A stretch of DNA of 64,000 nucleotides from G963704535 sp963704535 (GTDB lineage: Bacteria > Chloroflexota > Chloroflexia > Chloroflexales > Roseiflexaceae). A program made the position numbers and the translations under genes. Shown here in pieces: positions 8,825 through 17,329 of this stretch. The notes under the pieces were generated by a model. The model ran no database searches and was not told the origin of the DNA. It was given only the letters and a program-made list of their open reading frames with translations. Numbering within the stretch: the first letter of the stretch is position 1; each line of letters begins with the position of its first letter. The stretch spans positions 4,712,001 through 4,776,000 of the forward strand of contig OY969916.1 in assembly GCA_963704535.1 (NCBI GenBank), read 5' to 3'.

Positions 8825-9208
8825 ATGACTACGAAGACAGTAGGGGAGCTTTTAGACGATCTCTTCAAAACGTACCTTCATCCCAGTGGGAGGGAGTACA
8901 CGTATCAGGAAGTCGCTAAAGGAGTAGGGGGCGAACTCGACCCAACCTATATCGCGAAGTTGCGGAAGGGGAAAATTCCGAACCCCGGAAGAAATGCTAT
9001 CATGCTCCTCTGCCGCTTCTTCAAAATTCCGCCTAGCTATTTTTTTCCTGAACTTCAACCTCCTCACAACCCGGATGCCTCACAAAGAGAGGACTCTCTC
9101 AGCATTGCACTGCGAACGTCGCGTATTCAACCACATGTTAGAAAAAAGATTGAAGAACTGCTTCGAGCATTGGAGCAACCAGAAGAAGAGGGTGGGAGAT
9201 CTGATTGA
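8825..9208 (+). CDS. XRE-family HTH regulator of ImmA/IrrE-linked cassette
   Basis: ATG 8825 follows AAGGAAC and begins MTTKTVGELLDDLF. Residues about 25-75 form a Cro/C1-type helix-turn-helix (YTYQEVAKGVGGELDPTYIA, then KLRKGKIPNPG), followed by a helical tail with RTSRIQPHVRKKIEELLRAL. Such regulators are commonly paired with ImmA/IrrE metallopeptidases that cleave them to relieve repression. That pairing is exactly what follows here after a 170-base gap. Base composition drops in AT direction from here on, marking the cassette as foreign relative to its surroundings. Confidence 0.8.
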   Translation: MTTKTVGELLDDLFKTYLHPSGREYTYQEVAKGVGGELDPTYIAKLRKGKIPNPGRNAIMLLCRFFKIPPSYFFPELQPPHNPDASQREDSLSIALRTSRIQPHVRKKIEELLRALEQPEEEGGRSD

Positions 9209-9379
9209 AGTTCTCACACGCAGATGCAGATAACTCCCTCTGCGTGCAAGGAATTTGATTGGATGGGGAACAGGAATAACTATAACATTCCTCAACGACC
9301 TGAAAAGTGGATACCCAGAACCCTGGAGAAAAATCGATGGGCCTCAACTAGCAATCACGGTAAGATGTAGGAGTGTCAA

Positions 9380-9895
9380 ATGGCGAGCCAGGATACTTTT
9401 GAGGTGCAGATGCAACTGGCATTTCAACAAGTAGTGGAGGAACTTGGTGAAATCTTTTCATTCGGGGAGTTCTTAGCATCGGTCATTGGCTGGCGGCAGA
9501 AAGATATTCGTATCGAGTGCGACCAAATGCCTCTAGGCATGACCGGCTATAGTATTGGCCTTTGTGATTGCTTCCTTGTTTGCACACAGCCTGGGCTAAA
9601 CTCCACTCAAAAACTTGTAACAACACTGCATGAGATTTGGCATATCCGTCGAGGTGATGTTCCGCTACTCTCCGCTGGCCCACAAACACCCACCTATCAG
9701 GTATTCATTCAGAGGAGAGATAGACATACTTCCGTCGTATCCAGGCAGTTCAAACCTCAAACACACCGCTTTCACCATATGTATAATACTCCCAATGAGC
9801 GGTTGGTGGAGACGCTCGCGCGGCGCACAGCGCACGCTATTATCACATACGAAACATCGAACCATGAAATCGCAAAAACTGTATACGAATGGTAG
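9380..9895 (+). CDS. ImmA/IrrE-type metallopeptidase-like protein
   Basis: The 171-residue product carries HEIWH (residues 84-88), the HEXXH zinc-binding and catalytic motif, within LVTTLHEIWHIRRGD. This is the arrangement of ImmA/IrrE-family peptidases. ATG follows AGGAGTGTCAA. It is downstream of the XRE gene, its likely cleavage target or partner, and ten bases upstream of the membrane protein gene. The family also includes proteins annotated as toxin components of toxin-antitoxin pairs. The C-terminal half (VVSRQFKPQTHRFHHMYNTP) is less conserved to my eye. The substrate is inferred. Confidence 0.75.
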   Translation: MASQDTFEVQMQLAFQQVVEELGEIFSFGEFLASVIGWRQKDIRIECDQMPLGMTGYSIGLCDCFLVCTQPGLNSTQKLVTTLHEIWHIRRGDVPLLSAGPQTPTYQVFIQRRDRHTSVVSRQFKPQTHRFHHMYNTPNERLVETLARRTAHAIITYETSNHEIAKTVYEW

Positions 9896-9904
9896 GTATT
9901 AGAC

Positions 9905-10867
9905 ATGCCAGCGAGTAGAATCGTTTTTCTCACCTTGGCGCTCATATTCGCTGTGGTTTACTTTTTCCGACTATATAAAACAGGTAATGCATCTAATAGA
10001 TCAGCAGTGGTTAAGTTAGTAGTCTTTGCACTTCTTATCCCTATTCCATCGATTGCACCCTCATTAGATCCACCCCTCTGGCTCCGTCCTCTCGTCAACT
10101 TTGGACCACAATATTATGGTACTGTATTTTGTTGTCTGGCGATAAATCAGATAATGTATAACAAACCCCATATACCTATAATCAAAAACGGTTTATTTCC
10201 AGTTGTCACAATTTTATATATACCGCTCATTATTTTAGCATACATAGAAGGAGAGATACCTGTCGGTTTTACAGATAATAAACTATTTCCACATACATGG
10301 TCGTACTACACACTAACTCTACTCGATTATTTTATTGTACTCTATATTGCAATATATATAACATATAAGCTAGGAATGCGACTAAAACAAGACGTAGAAC
10401 CAGTGCTTAAAACCAGATACATACTAGCATTTATTGGAACCGCCGCAATGATGATTGGATATGCGATGGTTGAAATAAACGTTCTATTGTTTTTGATTGG
10501 GAATGATGTATTTCTCCAGACCATTAACAACACCTATAAAAATATTCTTACCTTCGCTTCATTTCCGTTTTTCCTAAGCTTTTTAATCCCTCGACGTATC
10601 ATAATGGTGGGAATCAAATTCATAAAAACGGAAACAAAAAGCACACAACGCCAGAGCCATCTGCACTATCTTCATCAACATCTTGCAAGAATCACACCAG
10701 AAGTCATTCTTCAGAAGGATACGGTTTACGAGGAAGATCTGGTAACTGAGATTGCCGATTTATTGTTAATCATACGGAGCAGTAGAAACCAATCGTTCAT
10801 TTCAGCGCGCCGTGAAGCCGCGATGATCCTGACACTCACCCAGAACTCCCAGGCGCTCACGATTTGA
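9905..10867 (+). CDS. MAB_1171c-like seven-helix membrane protein
   Basis: Seven hydrophobic segments occupy about residues 3-235, followed by a cytoplasmic tail of about 85 residues with DLVTEIADLLLIIRSSRNQS. Order and length fit the MAB_1171c family (putative transporters of unknown substrate), which in actinobacteria often sits beside XRE and ImmA/IrrE-type genes. The family assignment is from memory. The gene is strikingly AT-rich with codon use unlike its neighbours, suggesting transfer. TGA at 10865-10867 ends it, but the same frame stays open for 30 more codons to 10960 and encodes an amphipathic helix that looks like the normal family C-terminus. The annotated product may therefore be shortened. 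Confidence 0.6.
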   Translation: MPASRIVFLTLALIFAVVYFFRLYKTGNASNRSAVVKLVVFALLIPIPSIAPSLDPPLWLRPLVNFGPQYYGTVFCCLAINQIMYNKPHIPIIKNGLFPVVTILYIPLIILAYIEGEIPVGFTDNKLFPHTWSYYTLTLLDYFIVLYIAIYITYKLGMRLKQDVEPVLKTRYILAFIGTAAMMIGYAMVEINVLLFLIGNDVFLQTINNTYKNILTFASFPFFLSFLIPRRIIMVGIKFIKTETKSTQRQSHLHYLHQHLARITPEVILQKDTVYEEDLVTEIADLLLIIRSSRNQSFISARREAAMILTLTQNSQALTI

Positions 10868-10960
10868 GAGGACCGTATCGAGGTGCCGGAGCACTACAAC
10901 GATGTTGCCTACTATATAGCATTAGCCAAGCAACTGAAACAATTGGAAACCCAGGTATGA
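10868..10960 (+). other. In-frame coding-like tail after the MAB_1171c stop
   Basis: Directly after TGA 10865-10867 the same frame reads EDRIEV, then PEHYNDVAYYIALAKQLKQL and ETQV, and stops with a TGA that overlaps the next ATG (ATGA). A GTG at 10883 could start a 25-residue peptide, but there is no obvious binding site. The simpler reading is that this is the detached C-terminal helix of the membrane protein. Confidence 0.45.
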
Positions 10961-11544
10961 ATCTTAGAAATCGTCCTGAGCGATTGGCTTATATTATTTC
11001 CGGTGCGATCCATCCGGGGGTGCTACTGATTGTTTCAATGACAGCAGTTGGTATATATGCAAGAGGGAATGTTGGGGCTGCACTCGCTGACACAGGCATC
11101 TTCTTCGCTGGTATTCTCCCTGGCTGGGCCTACCATTTCTCGGCTCTGCACCGCAGAAAGACCCTCGACTACACGCGCGTCACTCACTATCACCGCTACA
11201 CACTCATCGCACTGGTGTTGGGCCTCGGTTTCGTCTTCGCTATCTATCGCTGGATTGGCGTTCCAACACTGCAAGTGCGATCCTTGATAGTGATCCTCCT
11301 GGCGGTTCTAGGATGCATTCTCATCAACCGCTTCTGGAAGATCAGTTTTCATGCTGCCATTGCAATGATATGCGCAGCACTGTTTGTGTCTATCGTCCCT
11401 CTGGTTGCGGTATTCCTCACCATACTTGGGATTATCGCCGGGCTGTCGCGCCTTCTACTCAGACTGCATACACCTGCCCAGGTAGTGGCCGGATGGCTCT
11501 ATGGATTTGGCTCCACTGGTGTATTGCTCTTCCTCATGCACTAG
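10957..11544 (+). CDS. PAP2-like membrane phosphatase
   Basis: The start at ATG 10957 overlaps the preceding frame (ATGA). The 195-residue product has five or six membrane helices. Two PAP2-type motifs are visible near the C-terminus: KISFHAA, with the histidine of the second motif, and SRLLLRLHTPAQVVAGWLYG, matching the third motif SR(x5)H. The first motif is not clear, so activity is uncertain. PAP2 proteins dephosphorylate lipid phosphates at the membrane face. Its place at the end of the XRE, peptidase and membrane-protein cassette suggests a membrane-directed function for the whole unit. Confidence 0.6.
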   Translation: MNLRNRPERLAYIISGAIHPGVLLIVSMTAVGIYARGNVGAALADTGIFFAGILPGWAYHFSALHRRKTLDYTRVTHYHRYTLIALVLGLGFVFAIYRWIGVPTLQVRSLIVILLAVLGCILINRFWKISFHAAIAMICAALFVSIVPLVAVFLTILGIIAGLSRLLLRLHTPAQVVAGWLYGFGSTGVLLFLMH

Positions 11545-11896
11545 CGCCCCGTAGCGTTCGCATAATCGTTCGCCGCCGGGAACAGACGCGCAGGGTATAA
11601 CGTTAAGGCATATCCGCTTCCCATCAGATTCTCGCTCGATTCCCAAAAGGGCGACGGCCGCTACCTCGGTGATGCAATGAGATTGCGACTGACCCAGGCC
11701 CTTACGACGCTCCTCTGGCGGTCGCCCGCTTTCCGGTGGTCAAGGACACCGCGAGTTCCTGATACACAATACCTTCGAGAACAGGTATGGATGATGACCA
11801 GGGGCACCACCTTGAAGCACTCCTTCAGACACACCGAAACGTACAGAATTCCCGTTTTACACGTTGACCCGACGATGCTCCTGAAAGCATCGCTGC
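11545..11896. other. Intergenic stretch without a recognised gene
   Basis: I find no supported gene here. A short frame from 11677 runs to 11928 but has no recognisable content. It lies between the convergent PAP2-like gene and the minus-strand transfer operon and may hold their terminators, though no strong hairpin with a T-run was seen. Confidence 0.35.
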
Positions 11897-12163
11897 CTAC
11901 GAATTGCCAGCTTCGACCAGCTCGGTGATCGCCTTGGCCTCACGCGCTACGTCGATGTCGTTTTGCTTCGCTTTACGAGGCTTCTTCTTCGGGATGACCA
12001 GCCCCTGATCTACCAGCCCGGTGTAAAGCGAATCGTAGAAGGCTGCGAATTTTCGATGATGCCGGGCCGAATAGTACGGCATAGTCGTGACTATTTCCGA
12101 TTTCCCTTCTCCGCCTGCGATCCGGGCGGCGATCGACGCGATCTCAGCGGGGGTATAGTTCAT
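11897..12163 (-). CDS. HTH-like C-terminal segment, probably the frameshifted end of the FtsK-like gene
   Basis: From ATG 12163 the product reads MNYTPAEIASIAARIAGGEG, a helix-turn-helix-like segment, then RHHRKFAAFYDSLYTGLVDQ and a basic tail (KKKPRKAKQN). The frame is open upstream to 12322, overlapping the end of the FtsK-like gene. One extra T in the ATTTTTCC run near 12200 would join the two. Comparable translocases end in such a domain, so this is probably its displaced C-terminus. Independent translation from the internal ATG is possible. Confidence 0.5.
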   Translation of the reverse strand: MNYTPAEIASIAARIAGGEGKSEIVTTMPYYSARHHRKFAAFYDSLYTGLVDQGLVIPKKKPRKAKQNDIDVAREAKAITELVEAGNS

Positions 12164-12173
12164 CCGGGAAACG

Positions 12174-13625
12174 TCAAAAGCAGATTTTGACGCGGAAAAA
12201 TCTGTCAAATCTAGCGGAAACTTTTCCGCTGATTTCGGGAAGCTTTTCGGGCTGTTTTTCCGCCGATTGCTGGAGCAGCAACTCGTCGAGCAGCTCGCGC
12301 CACTGGTCTGCGAAACCTCCATTTGCCACTGGAACGGTTGACACAGGAGATATCTCCGGTGGTGGTTCAGCCGGCTCAGGGTGGCGCGGATAGCGCGCCG
12401 CCAGGTCAGCTATCGCCACTGTGCGCAAGGCGTTGGTCACATAGGGGATGCGCCCCAGGACCTCGCTGCCAGGCCGCCGCAGCACCGCCACGCCCGGCTC
12501 GTCAATCACTGATGGGTCGTAGGTCGGCCTACCGCGCTGGCTGCCCATTGCTACCGCGATCAGCCGCTCGTTCGCCAGACCCATCACAACCCGGTTGGTG
12601 AGGTTGGCCTGGACCTGGTTCGGCAGTACATCAGCCGTCGGGTGGTGGGTCGCCACAACCACAATGATGCCGGCGCCAGCACCCATGCCTGCGAGTTCGC
12701 CGAGAATAGTGCGCTGGGCCGGCGAGATCATGAAGACCTCGTCGGCCAGGATCAGCAGAAACGGGATCGGCATCTCCGCGCGCCTGTTGTACTGAAAGAT
12801 GTCTTTGGCGTTGATCTGCGCCATTAAGCCGTTGCGCCGGTGCATCTCCTTGCGTGCGGCCAGGTACCCGTCCTGAAGCGATCCATCGTAGCGGTTCGCG
12901 CCGGTCTGCTCGTCAATGACATCGGCGTACAGCCGAGCGTGCGCCAACGGCATGGCGATGTCCTGGTAGTTCAGGCCGGACTTGGGGTCAAGCATCCAGA
13001 CATGGGCGGTGTCTGGGCCAAGATCAAGCGCCAGCAGCGCGATAAGTTCCATCAGGCTGCTCTTGCCGAGTTGCGTCGTGCCGAAGACACCCAGGTGTTG
13101 GGTCGGCGAAAACGGAAGCGCATGCCAGCGCCGGCCATCGTACAGAAACGGAATCCCCTCGCCCATGGCATAGAGGCCGTCGCAGTGCATCGGAGGCGGA
13201 AGCCGATCGAGCGCGTCGAGGGTCGTCTCGCGCGGATCGACCAGTGCTGGTTTCGGAGGACGCGGCGGAAACAGAGCGGGCAGATCGCGCATGTGTCGGG
13301 CCACAGGAGACTCCAACTCTGCCGTGCGGGGACGTGGTTCCGGCTCCATCTGCGGCATGCGTGGCGCAGGCTTTGTTTTCGCCGAACGCGATGCAGCGCG
13401 AGTTGGAGCCGTGGTCGCCCGTTTGGATCGGGTCTGCCGCAGCGCCGATCGCCCCTTCGGCCGACCACCACGCAGCCAGCGACCAATCGATGCTCGCACA
13501 TTGGCGGCCAGGTCGAGGAGCCATGCCATCACACGGACGAACGCCACGAAAACGATCACTGCCACCGCGACAGCTACGATCAGCAGAGTATCGAGTTGTG
13601 CGCTTGTCTCTTGGCCCACGATCAT
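12174..13625 (-). CDS. FtsK/SpoIIIE-like DNA translocase of the integrated element
   Basis: An N-terminal membrane segment (residues 13-37) leads into a basic Ala/Pro-rich linker. The P-loop ATPase domain follows, with GTTQLGKSS (Walker A, K188) and LLILADE (Walker B, D295-E296). The size, one ATPase domain and one or few membrane helices, resembles the TraB/FtsK-type translocases that move double-stranded DNA in conjugative elements rather than the chromosomal FtsK. It follows the acidic membrane protein by two bases, in an operon with ParM-like genes. The last residues (RFFRVKICF) are probably abnormal, produced by a one-base shift. Confidence 0.75.
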   Translation of the reverse strand: MIVGQETSAQLDTLLIVAVAVAVIVFVAFVRVMAWLLDLAANVRASIGRWLRGGRPKGRSALRQTRSKRATTAPTRAASRSAKTKPAPRMPQMEPEPRPRTAELESPVARHMRDLPALFPPRPPKPALVDPRETTLDALDRLPPPMHCDGLYAMGEGIPFLYDGRRWHALPFSPTQHLGVFGTTQLGKSSLMELIALLALDLGPDTAHVWMLDPKSGLNYQDIAMPLAHARLYADVIDEQTGANRYDGSLQDGYLAARKEMHRRNGLMAQINAKDIFQYNRRAEMPIPFLLILADEVFMISPAQRTILGELAGMGAGAGIIVVVATHHPTADVLPNQVQANLTNRVVMGLANERLIAVAMGSQRGRPTYDPSVIDEPGVAVLRRPGSEVLGRIPYVTNALRTVAIADLAARYPRHPEPAEPPPEISPVSTVPVANGGFADQWRELLDELLLQQSAEKQPEKLPEISGKVSARFDRFFRVKICF

Positions 13626-13627
13626 CC

Positions 13628-14500
13628 CTACTTTTTGCGCTTGCGTCGGCGCCCCATCAGCAGAATCTCGCCAAGATAGGCGATAGCTGCCCCGAGCAGG
13701 AAGGAGAGCAAGGAGACCAGGAGGTCCCAGGCAAGCTGTCCAACCCAGTCCTCTGGACGAGGCAGATAGCCCTCGACCAGTGGCTGCACGATTTGCGGGC
13801 GAGCTTCACGGGTAGTATACACCGCGTCAAAAGCTAAGACAAGCCTATACCACCATGTTGCCCGCTCACTGAGCGTACACTCTAGGATGACCACTGCCAC
13901 AGCGACGATAAAGCTGATCAGGATATTCAGATACAATGGCTGGTTGAGGTACGGCAGCATCGTCACGACGATCTGCTCGATGACCTCTGGATTACTTCCA
14001 CCGTCTCGCTGTCGGGTGATGGGCGAAATATCCTGGGCCAGATGGATGATGGTCGCGCGAGCTGAATACCCGATGAACACTGCCGAGCCGATCAGCCGCA
14101 GAAGCGGCAGCACTCTATCGACGATCGGGCGGGGCAGGGGGGCGCTATCGTCGATGTAGGTATCTGCCCATCCTCGCCGTCGTGCCCTCTGGCGCTGCGG
14201 AGGCGGCTCGCCTTCTTCCTCCTCGTCATCGTACTCCTCGTCTTCTTCCTCCTCATCATCGTAGTCAGGCTGCCGTCGAGCGCGCGGCTCCTCATGTGAG
14301 CGGGGCGGGGCCTGGCGCTCATCCTCTTGCTGGGCTGCGAGGCCGTCGTTTCGCCTGTCTTCCCACTCGCGCGTCGCCGAACCGCGCTCGTTCCGTTGCG
14401 CGGGCGGCGTCTTCGCCACCCAGTTTGTGGTACCGGGAGGCGGGATGTAGCGCAGATCGTCATCGCCAGCGTCGCCCTGGCCCTGAAAGAGTTGCTTCAT
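13628..14500 (-). CDS. Membrane protein with long acidic N-terminal region
   Basis: The first 110 residues are soluble and low-complexity, with a dense acidic block (DDEEEEDEEYDDEEEEGE) and Arg/Gln-rich stretches. Three or four membrane helices follow (near residues 130-150, 178-202 and 260-280), and a strongly basic end (GRRRKRKK). The gap to the FtsK-like gene is two bases, so both are co-transcribed. It could be the membrane partner that docks the translocase. No family is recognised. Confidence 0.6.
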   Translation of the reverse strand: MKQLFQGQGDAGDDDLRYIPPPGTTNWVAKTPPAQRNERGSATREWEDRRNDGLAAQQEDERQAPPRSHEEPRARRQPDYDDEEEEDEEYDDEEEEGEPPPQRQRARRRGWADTYIDDSAPLPRPIVDRVLPLLRLIGSAVFIGYSARATIIHLAQDISPITRQRDGGSNPEVIEQIVVTMLPYLNQPLYLNILISFIVAVAVVILECTLSERATWWYRLVLAFDAVYTTREARPQIVQPLVEGYLPRPEDWVGQLAWDLLVSLLSFLLGAAIAYLGEILLMGRRRKRKK

Positions 14501-14682
14501 CCGTGGTGTTTCCTTTCGGTTGAGTGGTCGGGAATACCTATGGCATGGGGTCCTTTTCCGCGCCAGACCAGGGTAGATCGGCGCCTCCTGCTGTGCTGGC
14601 GCGTTAGACGGTACCCACCGCCCTGCCCTGCTTATAGATTCGTCGGTGCGGGTAGTGGGTTGGCCTTCTGCCAGCGGCGCTC

Positions 14683-15111
14683 CTAGTCCCCAAACTCCAT
14701 GCCTACACTAGCAAAGGGATCGTCCCCCGCAGCCTCCTCGCTCCGAACCGCAGCCAGAGCGGCCGGCTGTGGCACGGCAGGTACAAAGGGCATAACTCTC
14801 CTGGTGGTGGCCCTGCGAGTGGTAGCGGATGGGGTATCACCACCGGCATCACTAGCGGCACCGCTTCCCATGTTGCCGGCCAGCCGGTCATAGAGCTGCT
14901 GGAGCGCCGCAAGCACTGTAGGTGTTAGCCCTTCCTCAACCAGCAGCACGGCGATCTCGCGCCGGCCCGCTGCGGGGATGGTCAGGCCAGCCGCATCGGC
15001 ACCCAGCCAGAGCAGCGCGCGGGTGGCGGCGCTGACTGGACCTGCCTGGTCGATGGTCGTGCGCAGCGTCTCGCTGGTGCGCGCCGGGAGTCGCTTCATC
15101 TTGGTTGCCAT
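14683..15111 (-). CDS. Small basic protein next to ParM-like gene, candidate adaptor
   Basis: ATG 15111 (MATKMKRLPARTSETL) follows GGAGGGCATTGCAC, a better signal than the upstream TTG. A compact helical part (residues 12-75) precedes a Ser/Ala/Thr-rich, low-complexity C-terminus. In plasmid segregation operons the gene after parM is usually the DNA-binding adaptor parR. Size and position here fit that role, but no ribbon-helix-helix motif is evident, so the assignment is contextual only. Confidence 0.5.
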   Translation of the reverse strand: MATKMKRLPARTSETLRTTIDQAGPVSAATRALLWLGADAAGLTIPAAGRREIAVLLVEEGLTPTVLAALQQLYDRLAGNMGSGAASDAGGDTPSATTRRATTRRVMPFVPAVPQPAALAAVRSEEAAGDDPFASVGMEFGD

Positions 15112-15148
15112 GTGCAATGCCCTCCGACGTTTGCGGCGTCGCCTCTCC

Positions 15149-16135
15149 CTACGCCTGTGCCCGGATCAGCCGCCGCGCCAGGCGCGCATACCCGCGCGCG
15201 ATGGCGAACTGTGCATCGTCCACCACCTCGGCGAACGGGTACACCGCCCGGATCGCCTCGACCTTGATCTCCTGGAGCGCGCCGCCGCCACCGAGGAGCA
15301 CATACTCCAGGTCGTTGCCCTTGCCGTAGTCGGCTTGCAGGTTGTTGACCAACGTGCCGGCATTTTCGATTAAGGGCCGGTCCCAATGGGAAGGCAGCGG
15401 CGCGCGGCGCCCGCCCGCCAGCGTGACAGATTTAGTGCGGATGGCCTGATCGACCTCGTGGAGCGAGAAGTCGCGATCAAAGGCCGCGATCAGCTGATTC
15501 TTGACCTGGGTTAGTGCCCGTGCCGTTCCGGTCGGGTAGGTCCGAAAGCTGCCCTTGACGCGCCTGGCCGCATCCAGCTTGCCGGCGTCGTCGGTGTTGT
15601 GTCCTAAATCGAGCGCCAGGCCGCGTCCTTCGCGGTAGCGCGCATCGCCAGCCAGTTCGCCGTTGTTGTCCAGCATCACGCAGAAGGCCAGCGCCTCCTG
15701 CTCGGCGATCACGCGCACTTTGGTATAGTAGCCGGGCAGCGCATCGCGCAGCCGGGCAAAGAGCTGCTGGCACAGCGCTTCATCCTCGGCCCAGGAGCCG
15801 GGCAGCCCACTCACGCAGAACCCACCCGTGGCCGGGTCGTTCAGCCCCAGCCGCGACCGAGCTGCCAGCGCCAGGGCGGGGATGAAGGCGGGGTCGGTGA
15901 GGCGGTCCTGGGTGAGCAGGACGCGCACACTGCCTAACCGCTCGGCGTCCTCGCCAACCCACCAGTGCTTTCCGCCAGCCTGCACCGTCTCGGCCGTCGC
16001 AATCGCTCCGGTCGATCGGCGCTCGGCCTGCGCGATCTGGGCCGGGAAGATCAGCGGCGGCAGCTCGTTGCCCTGTGGGTCGATCACGATTTTCTTGACA
16101 AAGCCGTGGCCGTAGTTATCACCGTGCGCGTACAT
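15149..16135 (-). CDS. ParM/StbA-like actin-family ATPase
   Basis: The 328-residue product has actin-fold signatures. These are an N-terminal phosphate-binding loop (DNYGHGFVKK), a second phosphate loop (LALDLGHNT, near residue 175) and the adenosine motif LLGGGGA (near residue 282). ATG follows AGGAG at five bases. ParM-like proteins form filaments that push plasmid copies apart. On an integrative element they stabilise the excised form. It lies in the minus-strand operon with the FtsK-like translocase. The first loop is unusual (Asn-Tyr in place of the common Ile/Val-Gly), so the exact subfamily is uncertain. Confidence 0.75.
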   Translation of the reverse strand: MYAHGDNYGHGFVKKIVIDPQGNELPPLIFPAQIAQAERRSTGAIATAETVQAGGKHWWVGEDAERLGSVRVLLTQDRLTDPAFIPALALAARSRLGLNDPATGGFCVSGLPGSWAEDEALCQQLFARLRDALPGYYTKVRVIAEQEALAFCVMLDNNGELAGDARYREGRGLALDLGHNTDDAGKLDAARRVKGSFRTYPTGTARALTQVKNQLIAAFDRDFSLHEVDQAIRTKSVTLAGGRRAPLPSHWDRPLIENAGTLVNNLQADYGKGNDLEYVLLGGGGALQEIKVEAIRAVYPFAEVVDDAQFAIARGYARLARRLIRAQA

Positions 16136-16201
16136 CGTCGCTCCTCTCCTTGCTTGGCTGCCAGTGGACGGCCGGCAGCACTGATACTTTCGTTGTCATG
16201 C

Positions 16202-17215
16202 CTATTCCCAGCCGACGATCTGGCGGCTGGACACGCGAACATCACCGCGCGTCGTCTCGACGGTGACATCGCCGTTGCTATGATAATCAATGATGGGAGC
16301 GCGCCGATTGCCGTTTCGTGTCGAAATGAGCGCATATCTTGGTCGGTGTGAGGATGCGGCTGAGAGCGGCGCTGATGTTTCCGGCTCATCCTCCGCTGCT
16401 CCCATCTGGCGGGGTGAGGCCGGCCCCAGCGTCGAGCGGGTCAGGGACTCGCTGATATACTCCAGCACATCGCGGATGTCCTCGTTATCCTCCAGCATCC
16501 CGTCGAACGGCATGGCCACACCGCTGACGGTCTTGACCGTCTGGCCGATCTCGCGAAGTGTGCGGTCGATCCCGCCCACAAGACTGCGCATCACCGCCGC
16601 CAGTTCCTCGCGCTCATCCACCGTCAGGTTTGCGAAGCCGATGAGTGCTTTCTCTTGCGCCCGGAGCAGCGTCGCCCTGAGAATCGCGATGTCGGCCTGG
16701 GTCTGCAACTCATAGCGCTTGACCAGGTGGGCCTGGCGCACCTGCTCGACCAGCTCGTCGCTACTGACCGGCGTCCACAGCAGTGCGGGAATGATCACAA
16801 AGCCGATGATCCCGATCAGCACCTGCTGATAGATCAGGCCGGTCTCAGCGACGATGGGCTGCGCCGCCCACCAACTCCATTGGATCTGGAACGAATAATA
16901 CAAGAGGTACAGCGAGCAGCCGACCACGACCAGATAGCCCCAGGTACGCGCGTTGACCTTCTGGAGCAACATCCCGCCCGGCGACCAGGGGATCAGGAAA
17001 CTAACCAGGCTGGGCGGCGCAAGCACCAGGATCGCGGTGAAGGCGATTGCCACGGCCGTGCTTTGGGTCAGCTCGCGCTGCACGCCCCACCAATAGACCG
17101 CCGAGCCTGCCATCGCGATCAAGGCGAGCAGCGCCAGCAGCGTCTTGGAGGTAAACTGAAACCCCTGGTTGCGGCGATGTTGACCGCGTACCATATCGAG
17201 ATAGCGGCTGCTCAC
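16202..17215 (-). CDS. Five-helix membrane protein of the transfer operon
   Basis: GTG 17215 is preceded by AGGAGGT at seven bases and overlaps the stop of a 17-codon upstream frame (GTGA). The 337-residue product has five hydrophobic segments in the first half (for example LLALLALIAMAGSAVYWWGV and YLVVVGCSLYLLYYSF). A helical, coiled-coil-prone middle follows (LRATLLRAQEKALIGFANLT), then a soluble beta-rich tail. No family is recognised. Neighbours suggest a membrane component of the element's transfer or maintenance apparatus. Confidence 0.6.
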   Translation of the reverse strand: MSSRYLDMVRGQHRRNQGFQFTSKTLLALLALIAMAGSAVYWWGVQRELTQSTAVAIAFTAILVLAPPSLVSFLIPWSPGGMLLQKVNARTWGYLVVVGCSLYLLYYSFQIQWSWWAAQPIVAETGLIYQQVLIGIIGFVIIPALLWTPVSSDELVEQVRQAHLVKRYELQTQADIAILRATLLRAQEKALIGFANLTVDEREELAAVMRSLVGGIDRTLREIGQTVKTVSGVAMPFDGMLEDNEDIRDVLEYISESLTRSTLGPASPRQMGAAEDEPETSAPLSAASSHRPRYALISTRNGNRRAPIIDYHSNGDVTVETTRGDVRVSSRQIVGWE

Positions 17216-17265
17216 GGCGATACCTCCTCTTCCCCAGGCGGCCGACCCCCTGCTCGCTCGTTCAT
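17212..17265 (-). CDS. 17-residue leader peptide coupled to the membrane protein
   Basis: ATG 17265 follows AGGAGAGACACG and encodes MNERAGGRPPGEEEVSP. Its TGA overlaps the GTG start of the next gene (GTGA). The binding site of the downstream gene (AGGAGGT) lies inside this frame, so translation of the leader could control access to it. It has no detectable homology, as expected for such a short peptide. Confidence 0.45.
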   Translation of the reverse strand: MNERAGGRPPGEEEVSP

Positions 17266-17329
17266 CGTGTCTCTCCTGATGGATTGCCAGCCATCCAAAA
17301 CTCACCAGATTGCGCGAGGTGTGCGCTCA

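Noticed and set aside
15149..16135. Long open frames opposite ParM, ligA, the FtsK-like gene and others
   Set aside because: They are mirror frames of GC-rich coding DNA, with compositions rich in Arg, Pro and Ala and no start signals.
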